A stretch of 64,000 bases of DNA from Ectothiorhodospira lacustris. GTDB taxonomy: Bacteria; Pseudomonadota; Gammaproteobacteria; Ectothiorhodospirales; Ectothiorhodospiraceae. This document shows positions 20,750 through 28,689 of the stretch, in pieces. A model generated the notes under the pieces. The model saw only the letters and a program-made list of their open reading frames with translations. It had not been told where the DNA came from and made no database searches. The position numbers and the translations under genes are program-made. Numbering within the stretch: position 1 is the first letter of the stretch; the number at the start of each line of letters is the position of its first letter. The stretch is taken from the NCBI RefSeq assembly GCF_022227845.1, contig NZ_JAJNQN010000003.1, positions 1 through 64,000 of the forward strand. Reading direction: 5' to 3'.

Positions 20750-20772
20750 ATACCGCGGCGGGCAACCATGAT
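20744..20772 (+). promoter_or_regulatory. Candidate promoter for aerR-ppsR
   Basis: A perfect -35 TTGACA (20744-20749), 17-bp spacer and -10 CATGAT (20767-20772, 4/6 match). The predicted start near 20780 would give a leader of about 125 nt before the aerR ATG. Confidence 0.5.
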
Positions 20773-20903
20773 TTTCGTGGGTAAAAAAGCGCCTTCGTCC
20801 TGCTAGACTGCGCGTTTCAGGTGCCGGGAGAACGATTGCGGTTGCCCGGCATTGACCGACCGTCGCCGCCACGGTGGCTTTCAGACATCCTTGGGAGGGG
20901 TTG

Positions 20904-21905
20904 ATGGTGACTGCGAGACGACCGGCCAGTCGCGATGGGGGGGTGCCGACCCGTGGTCCTGTTGGGGAAGTGATGGATGCGCGCATGCTCGACGGACACG
21001 GCCCTGACGTGGACGGACGATCCCCGCGGAACGGTGAAACCGCGGATTCGCTGCCGGACCAGGATACCGTGCGGCTCAGAACCGAGCTTTCCCGGGTCAT
21101 AGAAGGTGAGATCATTCCCCGCCTGATGCTGGCGCATCGCACCCGTGCCAATGGCGACGGGCGCCGCGCGGACGCCTCAAAGGGGCGGGGGTCCGTGACG
21201 CTCGGACCCGACGCAGCGCCCATCAACGTACAGTCGGTGGAGGAGTTTGCCCGTCTGGTCATGGAGCACGATACCGCTGCCGCCTCATCCTATGTGGATA
21301 TGTTGCGTGCACGAGGGGCCTCGCTGGAGATGATCTTCATGCAGCTGCTGGCGCCTACGGCCAAGCGCCTGGGAAGGTTGTGGGAGATCGATCAGGCCGA
21401 TTTTACCGAAGTCACTGTGGGTCTTTGCCGGCTTCAGCATGTCCTGCGGGAGTTGGGGGGTATTTTCGAGGGAGAACTTGGGCGCGATTCGCCCAGCCAG
21501 AAGCGGGTACTGATGACGCCTGTTCCCGGTGAATACCATACCTTCGGTCTTCTCATGGTCTCTGAATTCTTTCGTCGTGCGGGTTGGGAAGTCACCTGTG
21601 ACCCGGCCATCGGCGCCGCTGAACTCAATCATCTGGTGCATCAGGAATGGTTCGATGTGGTGGCCCTGTCCGTCAGCTGTGGACCGCTGTTGGAACGGGT
21701 ATCCGGAACGATCAAGGGAATTCGTCGCGCCTCCCGTAACCCCTCCGTCGGGATACTCATGGGCGGGCGCCTGTTTGCGGAGAATCCCCAACTGGTCTCC
21801 GTGGTGGGGGCCGACATGACGGCGGCGGATGGGAATGAGGCAGTTCGGCGGGCCGAAGAGATGCTGGTCCGGCGGGTGGGTCGTGTGAGTCAGCAGGTTT
21901 ACTGA
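20904..21905 (+). CDS. aerR: Cobalamin-binding photosynthesis regulator (AerR/PpaA family)
   Basis: AerR/PpaA proteins bind cobalamin and act as light-dependent antirepressors of CrtJ/PpsR. The 333-aa protein has a low-complexity N-terminus of about 100 residues, a helical cap region (about 110-190) and a C-terminal B12-binding Rossmann domain with MTPVPGEYHTFGLLMVSEFF; His212 in EYHTFG is the expected cobalt-ligand region. GILMGGRLFAENP near the end is also typical. ATG 20904 is chosen over an upstream frame extension because GGGAGGGG precedes it. The ppsR gene follows after 18 bp, the standard aerR-ppsR pairing. Confidence 0.88.
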   Translation: MVTARRPASRDGGVPTRGPVGEVMDARMLDGHGPDVDGRSPRNGETADSLPDQDTVRLRTELSRVIEGEIIPRLMLAHRTRANGDGRRADASKGRGSVTLGPDAAPINVQSVEEFARLVMEHDTAAASSYVDMLRARGASLEMIFMQLLAPTAKRLGRLWEIDQADFTEVTVGLCRLQHVLRELGGIFEGELGRDSPSQKRVLMTPVPGEYHTFGLLMVSEFFRRAGWEVTCDPAIGAAELNHLVHQEWFDVVALSVSCGPLLERVSGTIKGIRRASRNPSVGILMGGRLFAENPQLVSVVGADMTAADGNEAVRRAEEMLVRRVGRVSQQVY

Positions 21906-21923
21906 CGTGATCCGGATAAGGAT

Positions 21924-23372
21924 TTGATACCGATAAGCGTGGAACGAGTGAAGCAGTTCAAAGCCCCAAAGCAGTCGCTCGGGGAACTGAAGCCCGATCA
22001 GATGGCGTCGTTGATTGCGGCGGCGGCGGACGTTTCTCTTGTCCTGGATGACGCAGGCGTCATCCAGGATCTTGCCTTTGGCAGCGATGAACTGTCCATG
22101 GAGGGTTACGGCCAGTGGTTGGGCAAGCCCTGGGTCGATACCGTCACGCTGGATAGTCGCAACAAGATTGAAGCTCTGCTGCGGGATGCCGGTGCCGTTG
22201 GCAGTACCCGCTGGCGCCAGGTCAATCACCCCTCGGGGCGAGGGGTGGATGTGCCGGTCATGTACTCTGCCGTCAGGGTGGGGGATGACGGGCGCGTGGT
22301 GGCCATGGGCAGGGACCTGCGCAGCATTGCCGCTCTGCAGCGTCGATTGGTGGAATCCCAGCAGTTGATGGAGCGGGAATATTCGCGTCTGCGACATGCC
22401 GAGACCCGCTATCGTCTGTTGTTTCAGGTGGCCTCCGAAGCCGTGCTCATCATGGATGCCGCCACCCATAAGGTGGTGGAGGCCAATCCCGCCGCCGGTG
22501 AACTGCTGGGGGAAAGCCTGGCCAGGATGGTCGGCAAGGTGTTTCCGGAAGGTTTTGATCTGGAAAACACGCAGTCCATCCAGGACATGCTGGCCACGGT
22601 GCGTGCCACCGGTCATGCGGCGGATGTCAGTGTGCGTTCCCTGGGGGGAGGGCGCGAATTCGTCGTCGCCGCCTCTCTGTTCCGTCAGGACAACGCCTCT
22701 CATTTTCTGGTCCGATTGCGCTGCCCGGTACTGGATGCCCTATCCTCGGTGGGTCCACAGATGCATTCCCAGGTGCTGGCCATGGTGGAGCGGGCGCCCG
22801 ATGGTTTTGTGGTCACCGATCTCAGTGGCCGCATCCTGACCGCCAATCCGGCTTTCCTTGAGCTGGTCCAGATGCCGACCGAAGACCAGGTGCGTGGCCA
22901 CTCTCTGGGGCGATGGCTGGGGCGGCCCGGTGTTGATCTGAGCGTCCTGGTCGCTAATCTGCGTGAACATGGTTCCGTGCGGCTCTTCAGTACCGCATTG
23001 CGAGGTGAATACGGCTCATCCGCCGAGGTGGAGATTTCCGCCGTGGCGGTGCTGGATACGGATACTCCTTGTCTGGGCTTCACGATCCGCAGTGTGGGGC
23101 CGCGCATGTCCCGCGATGCCGTGATTGCCCGGGATGGTCCCCGCTCCGTGGAACAACTCACGGAACTGGTCGGACGCGTACCGCTCAAGGACCTGGTGCG
23201 GGAGAGTACCGATATGATCGAGCGGTTGTGCATTGAGGCCGCCCTGGAGCTGACCAATGACAACCGGGCCTCGGCCGCCGAGATGCTCGGACTGAGCCGG
23301 CAGAGCTTCTATGTGAAACTCAGGCGTTACGGCCTGGGGGATCTGGCCCCGGAAAATGAAGACAAGCCATAG
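21924..23372 (+). CDS. ppsR: Transcriptional regulator PpsR/CrtJ
   Basis: PpsR/CrtJ represses bch, crt and puc genes under oxygen by binding TGT-N12-ACA palindromes. The 482-aa protein has three PAS regions (about 25-150, 165-275 and 285-395) and a C-terminal Fis-type helix-turn-helix (AEMLGLSRQSFYVKLRRYGL). Cysteines that correspond in context to the two redox cysteines of CrtJ are present at about residue 267 (VRLRCPVLD) and 436 (IERLCIEAAL, just before the HTH); another is at 383. The start is uncertain: TTG 21924 after GGATAAGGA, GTG 21939 or GTG 21948 are possible, changing only the first few residues. Confidence 0.93.
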   Translation: MIPISVERVKQFKAPKQSLGELKPDQMASLIAAAADVSLVLDDAGVIQDLAFGSDELSMEGYGQWLGKPWVDTVTLDSRNKIEALLRDAGAVGSTRWRQVNHPSGRGVDVPVMYSAVRVGDDGRVVAMGRDLRSIAALQRRLVESQQLMEREYSRLRHAETRYRLLFQVASEAVLIMDAATHKVVEANPAAGELLGESLARMVGKVFPEGFDLENTQSIQDMLATVRATGHAADVSVRSLGGGREFVVAASLFRQDNASHFLVRLRCPVLDALSSVGPQMHSQVLAMVERAPDGFVVTDLSGRILTANPAFLELVQMPTEDQVRGHSLGRWLGRPGVDLSVLVANLREHGSVRLFSTALRGEYGSSAEVEISAVAVLDTDTPCLGFTIRSVGPRMSRDAVIARDGPRSVEQLTELVGRVPLKDLVRESTDMIERLCIEAALELTNDNRASAAEMLGLSRQSFYVKLRRYGLGDLAPENEDKP

Positions 23373-23443
23373 CTGCGAGAATGGGCCCGCGGACGGCTTG
23401 ATGCGAGTGTCCATCATTCATTACTTATGGCGCCTCCAGGCAG

Positions 23444-23461
23444 TGTAAATGAAGCTTGACG
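23444..23461 (+). promoter_or_regulatory. Possible PpsR half-palindrome upstream of bchG
   Basis: TGT-N12-ACG at 23444-23461, one base from the TGT-N12-ACA consensus, ends 16 bp before the bchG -10 element, in the -35 region. A poorer TGT-N12-ACT unit is at 23408-23425. The motif is short, so this is weak evidence on its own. Confidence 0.35.
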
Positions 23462-23476
23462 ATCCTGTTGGCCGCG

Positions 23477-23482
23477 TATAAT
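23477..23482 (+). promoter_or_regulatory. -10 element of bchG
   Basis: A perfect TATAAT whose last base is 9 nt before the bchG ATG. TTGACG at 23456-23461 is a possible -35 but at a short 15-bp spacing. Transcription would start about 2-4 nt before the ATG, so the mRNA may be leaderless. Confidence 0.5.
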
Positions 23483-23491
23483 TTACCCGCC

Positions 23492-24391
23492 ATGTCGATT
23501 CCAGCACCCCGCGCAGTCCTTGAACTGCTCAAGCCCGTCACCTGGTTCCCGCCCATGTGGGCCTTTGCCTGTGGCGTCGTCTCATCCGGTGTCGCTCTGC
23601 AGGAGCGATGGTGGCTCATCATCGTCGGTGTGGTCCTGGCGGGTCCTCTGATCTGCGGCACCAGTCAGGCGGTCAATGACTGGTTTGATCGTCATGTGGA
23701 CAAGATCAACGAACCCCATCGTCCCATCCCCTCGGGGCGGATTCCCGGACGCTGGGGGCTTTACATCGCCATCATCTGGACCATCCTGTCCCTGCTGGTG
23801 GCCACGGTGCTCGGCATCTGGGGTTTTCTGGCCGCGCTCTTCGGCATGATCCTCGCCTGGGCCTACAGTGCCCCGCCCACCCGTCTCAAGCGCAACGGCT
23901 GGTACGGTAACTCCGCCGTGGCCATCTGCTATGAAGGGGTGCCCTGGTTTACCGGCGCGGTGGTCATGACCGTGGGTACGGCTGCCGCCGGCTTCCCCGA
24001 CTGGCGCATCGTGGCGGTGGCCCTGCTGTACAGCATCGGCGCCCACGGCATCATGACCCTCAACGACTTCAAATCCGTGGAAGGGGATACCCGCATGGGT
24101 CTGGGGTCCCTGCCGGTACAGTTGGGCGTGGAGCGTGCCGCTCGCCTGGCCTGCTGGGTCATGGCCCTGCCGCAGGTGGTGGTGATCGCGCTGCTGTTCT
24201 CCTGGGGTGCCATGTGGCATGCCCTGGTCATCGCCGTATTGCTGGCCGTTCAGGGCGGACTGATGCTGCGCCTGCTCAAGCAGCCCAAGGCGCTGGCACC
24301 CTGGTATAACGCCACCGGTGTCACGCTCTACGTGAGTGGCATGATGATCACTGCTTTCGCCCTGGGCAGCATGAATCTGATGGCATCGTGA
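23492..24391 (+). CDS. bchG: Bacteriochlorophyll synthase (geranylgeranyl/phytyl transferase)
   Basis: BchG attaches geranylgeranyl or phytyl diphosphate to bacteriochlorophyllide. It is a UbiA-family membrane prenyltransferase; the 299-aa protein has about eight to nine membrane segments and both Asp-rich motifs, NDWFDRHVDKINEPHRPIPSG and DFKSVEGDTRMGLGSLP. ATG 23492 matches the usual N-terminus (MSIPAP, VLELLKPVTWFPPMW) and is preferred over a start at 23456. A strong -10 element lies immediately upstream and a rho-independent terminator follows, so bchG may be expressed partly on its own transcript before bchP. Confidence 0.96.
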   Translation: MSIPAPRAVLELLKPVTWFPPMWAFACGVVSSGVALQERWWLIIVGVVLAGPLICGTSQAVNDWFDRHVDKINEPHRPIPSGRIPGRWGLYIAIIWTILSLLVATVLGIWGFLAALFGMILAWAYSAPPTRLKRNGWYGNSAVAICYEGVPWFTGAVVMTVGTAAAGFPDWRIVAVALLYSIGAHGIMTLNDFKSVEGDTRMGLGSLPVQLGVERAARLACWVMALPQVVVIALLFSWGAMWHALVIAVLLAVQGGLMLRLLKQPKALAPWYNATGVTLYVSGMMITAFALGSMNLMAS

Positions 24392-24419
24392 TCAGCGCCT
24401 TGCCAGGGTAGTTTTCGGG

Positions 24420-24461
24420 GGGGAGTCGAGGCGGACGGGTTCGCCGGACTCCCCTTTTTTT
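24420..24461 (+). terminator. Rho-independent terminator between bchG and bchP
   Basis: GGGGAGTC (24420-24427) pairs with GACTCCCC (24447-24454), with an inner GGCG/CGCC pairing, followed by seven T's. It should end or attenuate the bchG transcript, leaving bchP to read-through or its own promoter. Confidence 0.8.
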
Positions 24462-24517
24462 GTGACTTTTTTCCGTGGTGCGGTAGCTAGCCGCGGAGCC
24501 GGACAAAGGTGAATCAA

Positions 24518-25705
24518 ATGGCTGAAATGGAAACCTATGATGTGGTCGTGGTCGGTGGCGGTCCCGCGGGGGCGACGGCCGCCACCGATCTGGCCAAAGC
24601 CGGACGCAAGGTCCTGCTGTTGGACCGGGAAGGGCGTATCAAGCCCTGTGGTGGCGCCATTCCACCCATCCTTATGACCGAGTTCGACGTGCCGGAAGAG
24701 GTGCTGGTGGCCAAGATTCGCTGCGCCCGCATGTTCTCTCCCTCGGATCGCAAGGTGGACATGCCCATTGATGGCGGTTACGTGGGTATGGTGGACCGCA
24801 AGACCTTTGACCCCTGGCTGCGCGAACGGGCCGAGCAGGCCGGTGCCGAGCGCCGTGTGGGTACCTACGAGAAGATCGACCGCGACGCCGACGGTACCGC
24901 CGTGGTGCGTTACAAGAATGCCGACGACGAAGTGGTGGGTGTGCGCGCCCGGGCCGTGATCGGTGCCGACGGCGCCCGCTCTTCCGTGGCCCGCCAGGAA
25001 GTCCCCGGTGCCGACAAGATTCCCCACGTGGCCGCTTATCACGAAATCATCAGCCGCCCCACCAACCCGGAGGCGGAATATGATCCCGAGCGCTGCGACG
25101 TCTATTATCGCGGTTCCCTGTCTCCCGATTTCTATGCCTGGGTGTTCCCCCACGGCGATACCGTCAGCGTGGGGGTCGGCTCCGCCCATCGCGGCTTCTC
25201 CCTGAAGGGTGCCGTGGATGAGTTGAGAAAGGCCGCCGGCATGGAAGACTGTGAGGTTCTGCGCCGTGAGGGTGCTCCCATCCCCCTGTACCCCATGAAG
25301 TGCTGGGACAACGGTCGCGACGTGCTGCTGGCCGGCGATGCCGCCGGTGTGGTGGCTCCCGCCTCCGGCGAGGGCATCTACTACGCCATGCTGGGCGGGC
25401 GTCTGGCGGCGGAGGCCGTCCACAGCTTCCTCGCTTCCGGCAAGCCGGCGGACCTGAAACTGGCCCGCAAGCGCTTCATGAAGCTGCATGGTCAGGTTTT
25501 TTGGGTGCTGGGGATCATGCAGCGCTTCTGGTACATCAGCGACAAGCGCCGCGAGCGGTTCGTGGCCATCTGCCGCGACAAGGATGTACAGGATCTGACC
25601 TGGCAGTCCTACATGTACAAGAAGCTGGTACGGACCCGCCCCCTGGCCCAGATCCGTATCTTCTTCAAGGATATGGGCCATCTGCTGGGCCTGTCCAAGG
25701 TCTGA
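24518..25705 (+). CDS. bchP: Geranylgeranyl diphosphate/bacteriochlorophyll reductase
   Basis: BchP reduces the geranylgeranyl tail of bacteriochlorophyll (or its diphosphate) to phytyl. The 395-aa flavoprotein begins with the FAD Rossmann motif VVVGGGPAGATAATDLAKAG, continues with PCGGAIPP and the second FAD motif region DVLLAGDAAGVVAPASGEGI near residue 270. ATG 24518 has AAGG 8 bases upstream; an in-frame GTG at 24509 directly follows that site and is less likely. The small membrane-protein gene at 25716 follows after 10 bp. Confidence 0.96.
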   Translation: MAEMETYDVVVVGGGPAGATAATDLAKAGRKVLLLDREGRIKPCGGAIPPILMTEFDVPEEVLVAKIRCARMFSPSDRKVDMPIDGGYVGMVDRKTFDPWLRERAEQAGAERRVGTYEKIDRDADGTAVVRYKNADDEVVGVRARAVIGADGARSSVARQEVPGADKIPHVAAYHEIISRPTNPEAEYDPERCDVYYRGSLSPDFYAWVFPHGDTVSVGVGSAHRGFSLKGAVDELRKAAGMEDCEVLRREGAPIPLYPMKCWDNGRDVLLAGDAAGVVAPASGEGIYYAMLGGRLAAEAVHSFLASGKPADLKLARKRFMKLHGQVFWVLGIMQRFWYISDKRRERFVAICRDKDVQDLTWQSYMYKKLVRTRPLAQIRIFFKDMGHLLGLSKV

Positions 25706-25715
25706 GGGCTGATCC

Positions 25716-25979
25716 ATGGCCCAGTGGTTTGCTTCCGGTCTGGTTGTCGATCTGATCATCCTGGCCATGGTCCTGGAGGCAGGCCTCTTGGGCCTTTGGC
25801 ACCGCCGTACCGGGCGGGGGATTGCCTTTGCCCGGCTCTGGTCCTTCCTGCTGGCCGGCGTGACCCTCATGCTGGCCCTGCGGGCGGCGCTGACCGGCGC
25901 GGAGTGGTACTGGATTTCCTTCTGGCTGCTGACGGGGTTCGTGGCCCATGCGGCGGATCTGTGGCAACGCATGCGGTGA
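25716..25979 (+). CDS. Small membrane protein between bchP and idi, function unknown
   Basis: An 87-aa protein with three hydrophobic segments (about 7-28, 39-60 and 64-80) joined by a short basic loop (WHRRTGRG), ending WQRMR. I do not recognise the family. It has a plausible ribosome site (GAGGG 7 bases before the ATG), starts 10 bp after bchP and ends 4 bp before idi, so it is almost certainly translated within this operon. Position suggests a role in pigment or carotenoid/prenyl metabolism or membrane organisation, but nothing in the sequence demonstrates it. Confidence 0.72.
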   Translation: MAQWFASGLVVDLIILAMVLEAGLLGLWHRRTGRGIAFARLWSFLLAGVTLMLALRAALTGAEWYWISFWLLTGFVAHAADLWQRMR

Positions 25980-25983
25980 ACCC

Positions 25984-27036
25984 ATGGATGCCAGGACACT
26001 CAAATCCGCCTCGTTGCGTGACCCTCGTTCCAAGGGTCGGCACATCAAGGCCTGTCTGACCGAACGGGTGCTTTACCGCAGGACTACCGGCCTGGAACGC
26101 TTTGACTTCGTGAGTCAGGCCTTGCCTGACATCGCTCTGTCGCAGATCGATCTGTCCGCCACCCTGGCGGGGCACACCCTGTCCGCCCCGCTGATGATTG
26201 CGCCCATGACCGGTGGCGATCGCCGTGCCCTTGTGATCAACCACCGTCTGGCCCGGGCGGCGCAGCGTTGGGGCCTGGCCATGGGTGTGGGGAGCCAGCG
26301 GGTGGCCATCGAGGACGGCAGTCGGGCGCGTTATTTCGAACTGCGCAGCCAGGCGCCCACCGCCCTGTTGTTTGCCAACTTGGGGGCGGCCCAGCTGGTG
26401 AAGGGGTGGGGCAGGGACGAGGCCCTGCGGGCGGTGGAAATGATCCGTGCCGACGCCCTGTTCATCCATCTCAACCCCATCCAGGAAGCCATTCAGGGGG
26501 GGGATCTGGATTTTCGCGGTGTCGGAGAACGGTTGACCCGACTCTGTGAAGCCCTCAAGGCCGCCGGTGTGCCGGTGTTCGCCCGGGAGGTGGGCTTTGG
26601 CATCAGTGAGCCGGCCGCCCGACAATTGCTGGCCTGCGGCGTGTCCGGTATCGACTGCGCCGGGGCCGGCGGTACATCCTGGGCACGGGTGGAGTCACTC
26701 TGCGCGGATTCCGAGCGGGAGCATCTGATGGGAGAGCGTTTCGGTGAATGGGGGATTCCCACCAGCGACAGCATCCTCAATGTGCGGCGGGTTTCCCGGA
26801 GCCTGCCCCTGATCGCCTGCGGCGGCTTGACCAACGGCATCGAGCTGGCCAAGGCCCTGGCCCTGGGGGCGGATGTGGGGGGCATGGCTAGGAGCATGCT
26901 GGTGAAGGCCTGTCAGGGGGAGGACGCCCTGAACCGTTTCATTGCCGACACCCTGGACGAACTGCGGATCTGCATGTTCGGTACGGGGGCCGCCACCGTG
27001 GCGGCGTTGCGGGGCACGGTAGTGCCCTGTCGATAG
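25984..27036 (+). CDS. fni: Isopentenyl-diphosphate delta-isomerase, type 2 (FMN-dependent)
   Basis: Type 2 IDI interconverts isopentenyl and dimethylallyl diphosphate, using reduced FMN as an acid/base cofactor. The 350-aa sequence shows RHIKACLTERVLY, SAPLMIAPMTGGD, NLGAAQLVKGWG, LNPIQEAIQGGD and the FMN-phosphate loops IACGGLTNGIELAKALALGA. ATG 25984 matches the family start and lies 4 bp after the small membrane gene. Supplying prenyl diphosphates for the chlorophyll tail and carotenoids explains its place next to bchG and bchP. A short 7-bp hairpin (27052-27072, no T tract) lies after the stop. Confidence 0.95.
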   Translation: MDARTLKSASLRDPRSKGRHIKACLTERVLYRRTTGLERFDFVSQALPDIALSQIDLSATLAGHTLSAPLMIAPMTGGDRRALVINHRLARAAQRWGLAMGVGSQRVAIEDGSRARYFELRSQAPTALLFANLGAAQLVKGWGRDEALRAVEMIRADALFIHLNPIQEAIQGGDLDFRGVGERLTRLCEALKAAGVPVFAREVGFGISEPAARQLLACGVSGIDCAGAGGTSWARVESLCADSEREHLMGERFGEWGIPTSDSILNVRRVSRSLPLIACGGLTNGIELAKALALGADVGGMARSMLVKACQGEDALNRFIADTLDELRICMFGTGAATVAALRGTVVPCR

Positions 27037-27201
27037 TTCCTTGGTGCATACCTGCGGGCACAATCCCCGCAGCGGCTCACCGGCTGGTCAATGTTTGAGG
27101 TCTTTCAGGACTTCATGCGGAAGGAGCGGGAAAGGGAACGCAAGGCTGCGGTGTCCCGAAAGTGGTTCTAGACGCTCGGATTTCAGCCGGAGTGGGGTGG
27201 G

Positions 27202-28689
27202 TCAAATCAGCGGAAACATCATGGTCAGGGTCCAGCCCAGGAAGGCGGCCATGGCCAGCCCCCCCGCCCATGGACGCTGCACCGGCAGGCTTACCAGCAG
27301 GGGCAGGGCCAGCATCACCGGCAGCAGGGGCAGGATGATGAGCAGGAACATCATGCCGTCCACCACGGCGGCGGCGACGCCGACGGTTACCATAGTCACT
27401 AGGGTGATGCCCAGGCCAACACCGAAGCCCCGAATGCCTTCCTGTCCCAGCAGGGCGGTGGACAGGGCCACGGCCCAGGGCAGGATCAGCAGGGTCAGTA
27501 TCGGCAGATAGGGTAGGCGGTGCAGCGGTGGCCACCAGGCCAGCCAGACCTTGGCGCCGAGCACGCCGAAGGCCAGCATCAGCACGCCGAACAGGGCCAC
27601 CCCCCAGCCCAGGTCCGACCACTCCGGGCGGGGCGGGCGGGTACCCAGGGCCAGCCAGAAGAGCCCGGCCAGGGCCAGCCAGAGGGCGAACTGGGGGCTC
27701 ACCAGGATGCCCCCCAGTCCATCCAGATAGATCACCTCGCCGATACCGATCAGGGCCACGCTGGCCCCGATGCCGCTCAGGGCGGCGCGCAGCAGGGGAC
27801 GGCGGGTGTGATCCAGCCAGTCCGGATGCATGCCCAGCAGGGAAGGGGATTCCCGGCGTGTGAACAGGGGGACCAGGGCGCGCCACAGGATCAGGACCGC
27901 CAGCAGGTGCAGTAGCCACCAGGCCAGGGTGGGGTTGGGGTCGGCGGCTGGGAGCGAAAGATCCCAGGCCTGGGCAAACCACCCCAGGGAGGCGGTGTGG
28001 GCCTCATGGCGGAACAGCACGCCGATGTGTTCGGCATGGGGGATGACGGTGAGGGTGCGGGCGGTGCCCTGCAGGGTGTCGCCACCCTCGCCGCCGGCCT
28101 GTTCCAGCAGGGTCCGGGCCGCTGCCAGGAAGGGGCCTTCCCAGGCGCCGGCCATGAGCATCAGGTTGCGGGGGCTGTCCGGGCCGACCTCGCTCTGACC
28201 GGGGGAGACGGCCACCACGGCACTCACATCGTTCAGGCGAAGCTTGCCGGCATCAATGGTGGCCCCGGCACCCAGGGAGTGGCCCAGCAGCCCAAGATGT
28301 CGGTGATCCACTTCCGGCCGGCTCAGCAGCAGGTCCAGGGCCGTCTGCACGTCCCGCTGGAACTGCTCGGGATCGTTCCACCAATCCAGCGGTGTCTGGT
28401 TGCGGCCATGGCCGCTCAGGTCCGGCAGGGCCACCACGACCCCGGACCGGGCCAGGGTCAGGGCCCAGTGACGCATCAGACGTTCGGAACCGGCAAAGCC
28501 GTGGGCCATGACCACACCCGGGGCCGGTTCGCTCACGGCGGGCAGCAGCAGGGTGACGGGGACGCCGTCCCGGGTGAGGGACAGGCTCTGCACGCCCCGT
28601 TCGGCGGCCAGTACCATCCACCAGGCCAGGGCCATGAGCAGCACCGCCATCAGGGCGGCGCCCAGACGCAGGGGGCGATGCCCGTTCAT
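27202..28689 (-). CDS. Membrane-anchored alpha/beta hydrolase with C-terminal multi-TM domain
   Basis: The 495-aa protein has an N-terminal membrane anchor (about 10-28), an alpha/beta-hydrolase domain (about 35-245) and some eight hydrophobic segments (about 250-495). The hydrolase part shows VMAHGFAGS (oxyanion region) and the nucleophile elbow GLLGHSLGAG; His of IPHAEHIGVLF is a candidate catalytic base. The domain probably lies outside the cytoplasm, though topology is inferred. The substrate is unknown. ATG 28689 overlaps the gph stop (TGATG), so the two genes are coupled; GTG 28692 is an alternative. It is the last gene of the mtaD/ubiG/gph strand group and convergent with idi. Confidence 0.82.
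   Translation of the reverse strand: MNGHRPLRLGAALMAVLLMALAWWMVLAAERGVQSLSLTRDGVPVTLLLPAVSEPAPGVVMAHGFAGSERLMRHWALTLARSGVVVALPDLSGHGRNQTPLDWWNDPEQFQRDVQTALDLLLSRPEVDHRHLGLLGHSLGAGATIDAGKLRLNDVSAVVAVSPGQSEVGPDSPRNLMLMAGAWEGPFLAAARTLLEQAGGEGGDTLQGTARTLTVIPHAEHIGVLFRHEAHTASLGWFAQAWDLSLPAADPNPTLAWWLLHLLAVLILWRALVPLFTRRESPSLLGMHPDWLDHTRRPLLRAALSGIGASVALIGIGEVIYLDGLGGILVSPQFALWLALAGLFWLALGTRPPRPEWSDLGWGVALFGVLMLAFGVLGAKVWLAWWPPLHRLPYLPILTLLILPWAVALSTALLGQEGIRGFGVGLGITLVTMVTVGVAAAVVDGMMFLLIILPLLPVMLALPLLVSLPVQRPWAGGLAMAAFLGWTLTMMFPLI

Noticed and set aside
24392-25999. 535-codon open frame antisense to bchP
   Set aside because: Shadow of BchP and the small membrane gene; no ribosome site or recognisable fold.
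27091-27171. 26-aa open frame (MFEVFQDFMRKERERE...) between idi and the membrane hydrolase
   Set aside because: Weak ribosome site, very short, charged-repeat composition; not enough support to call a gene.
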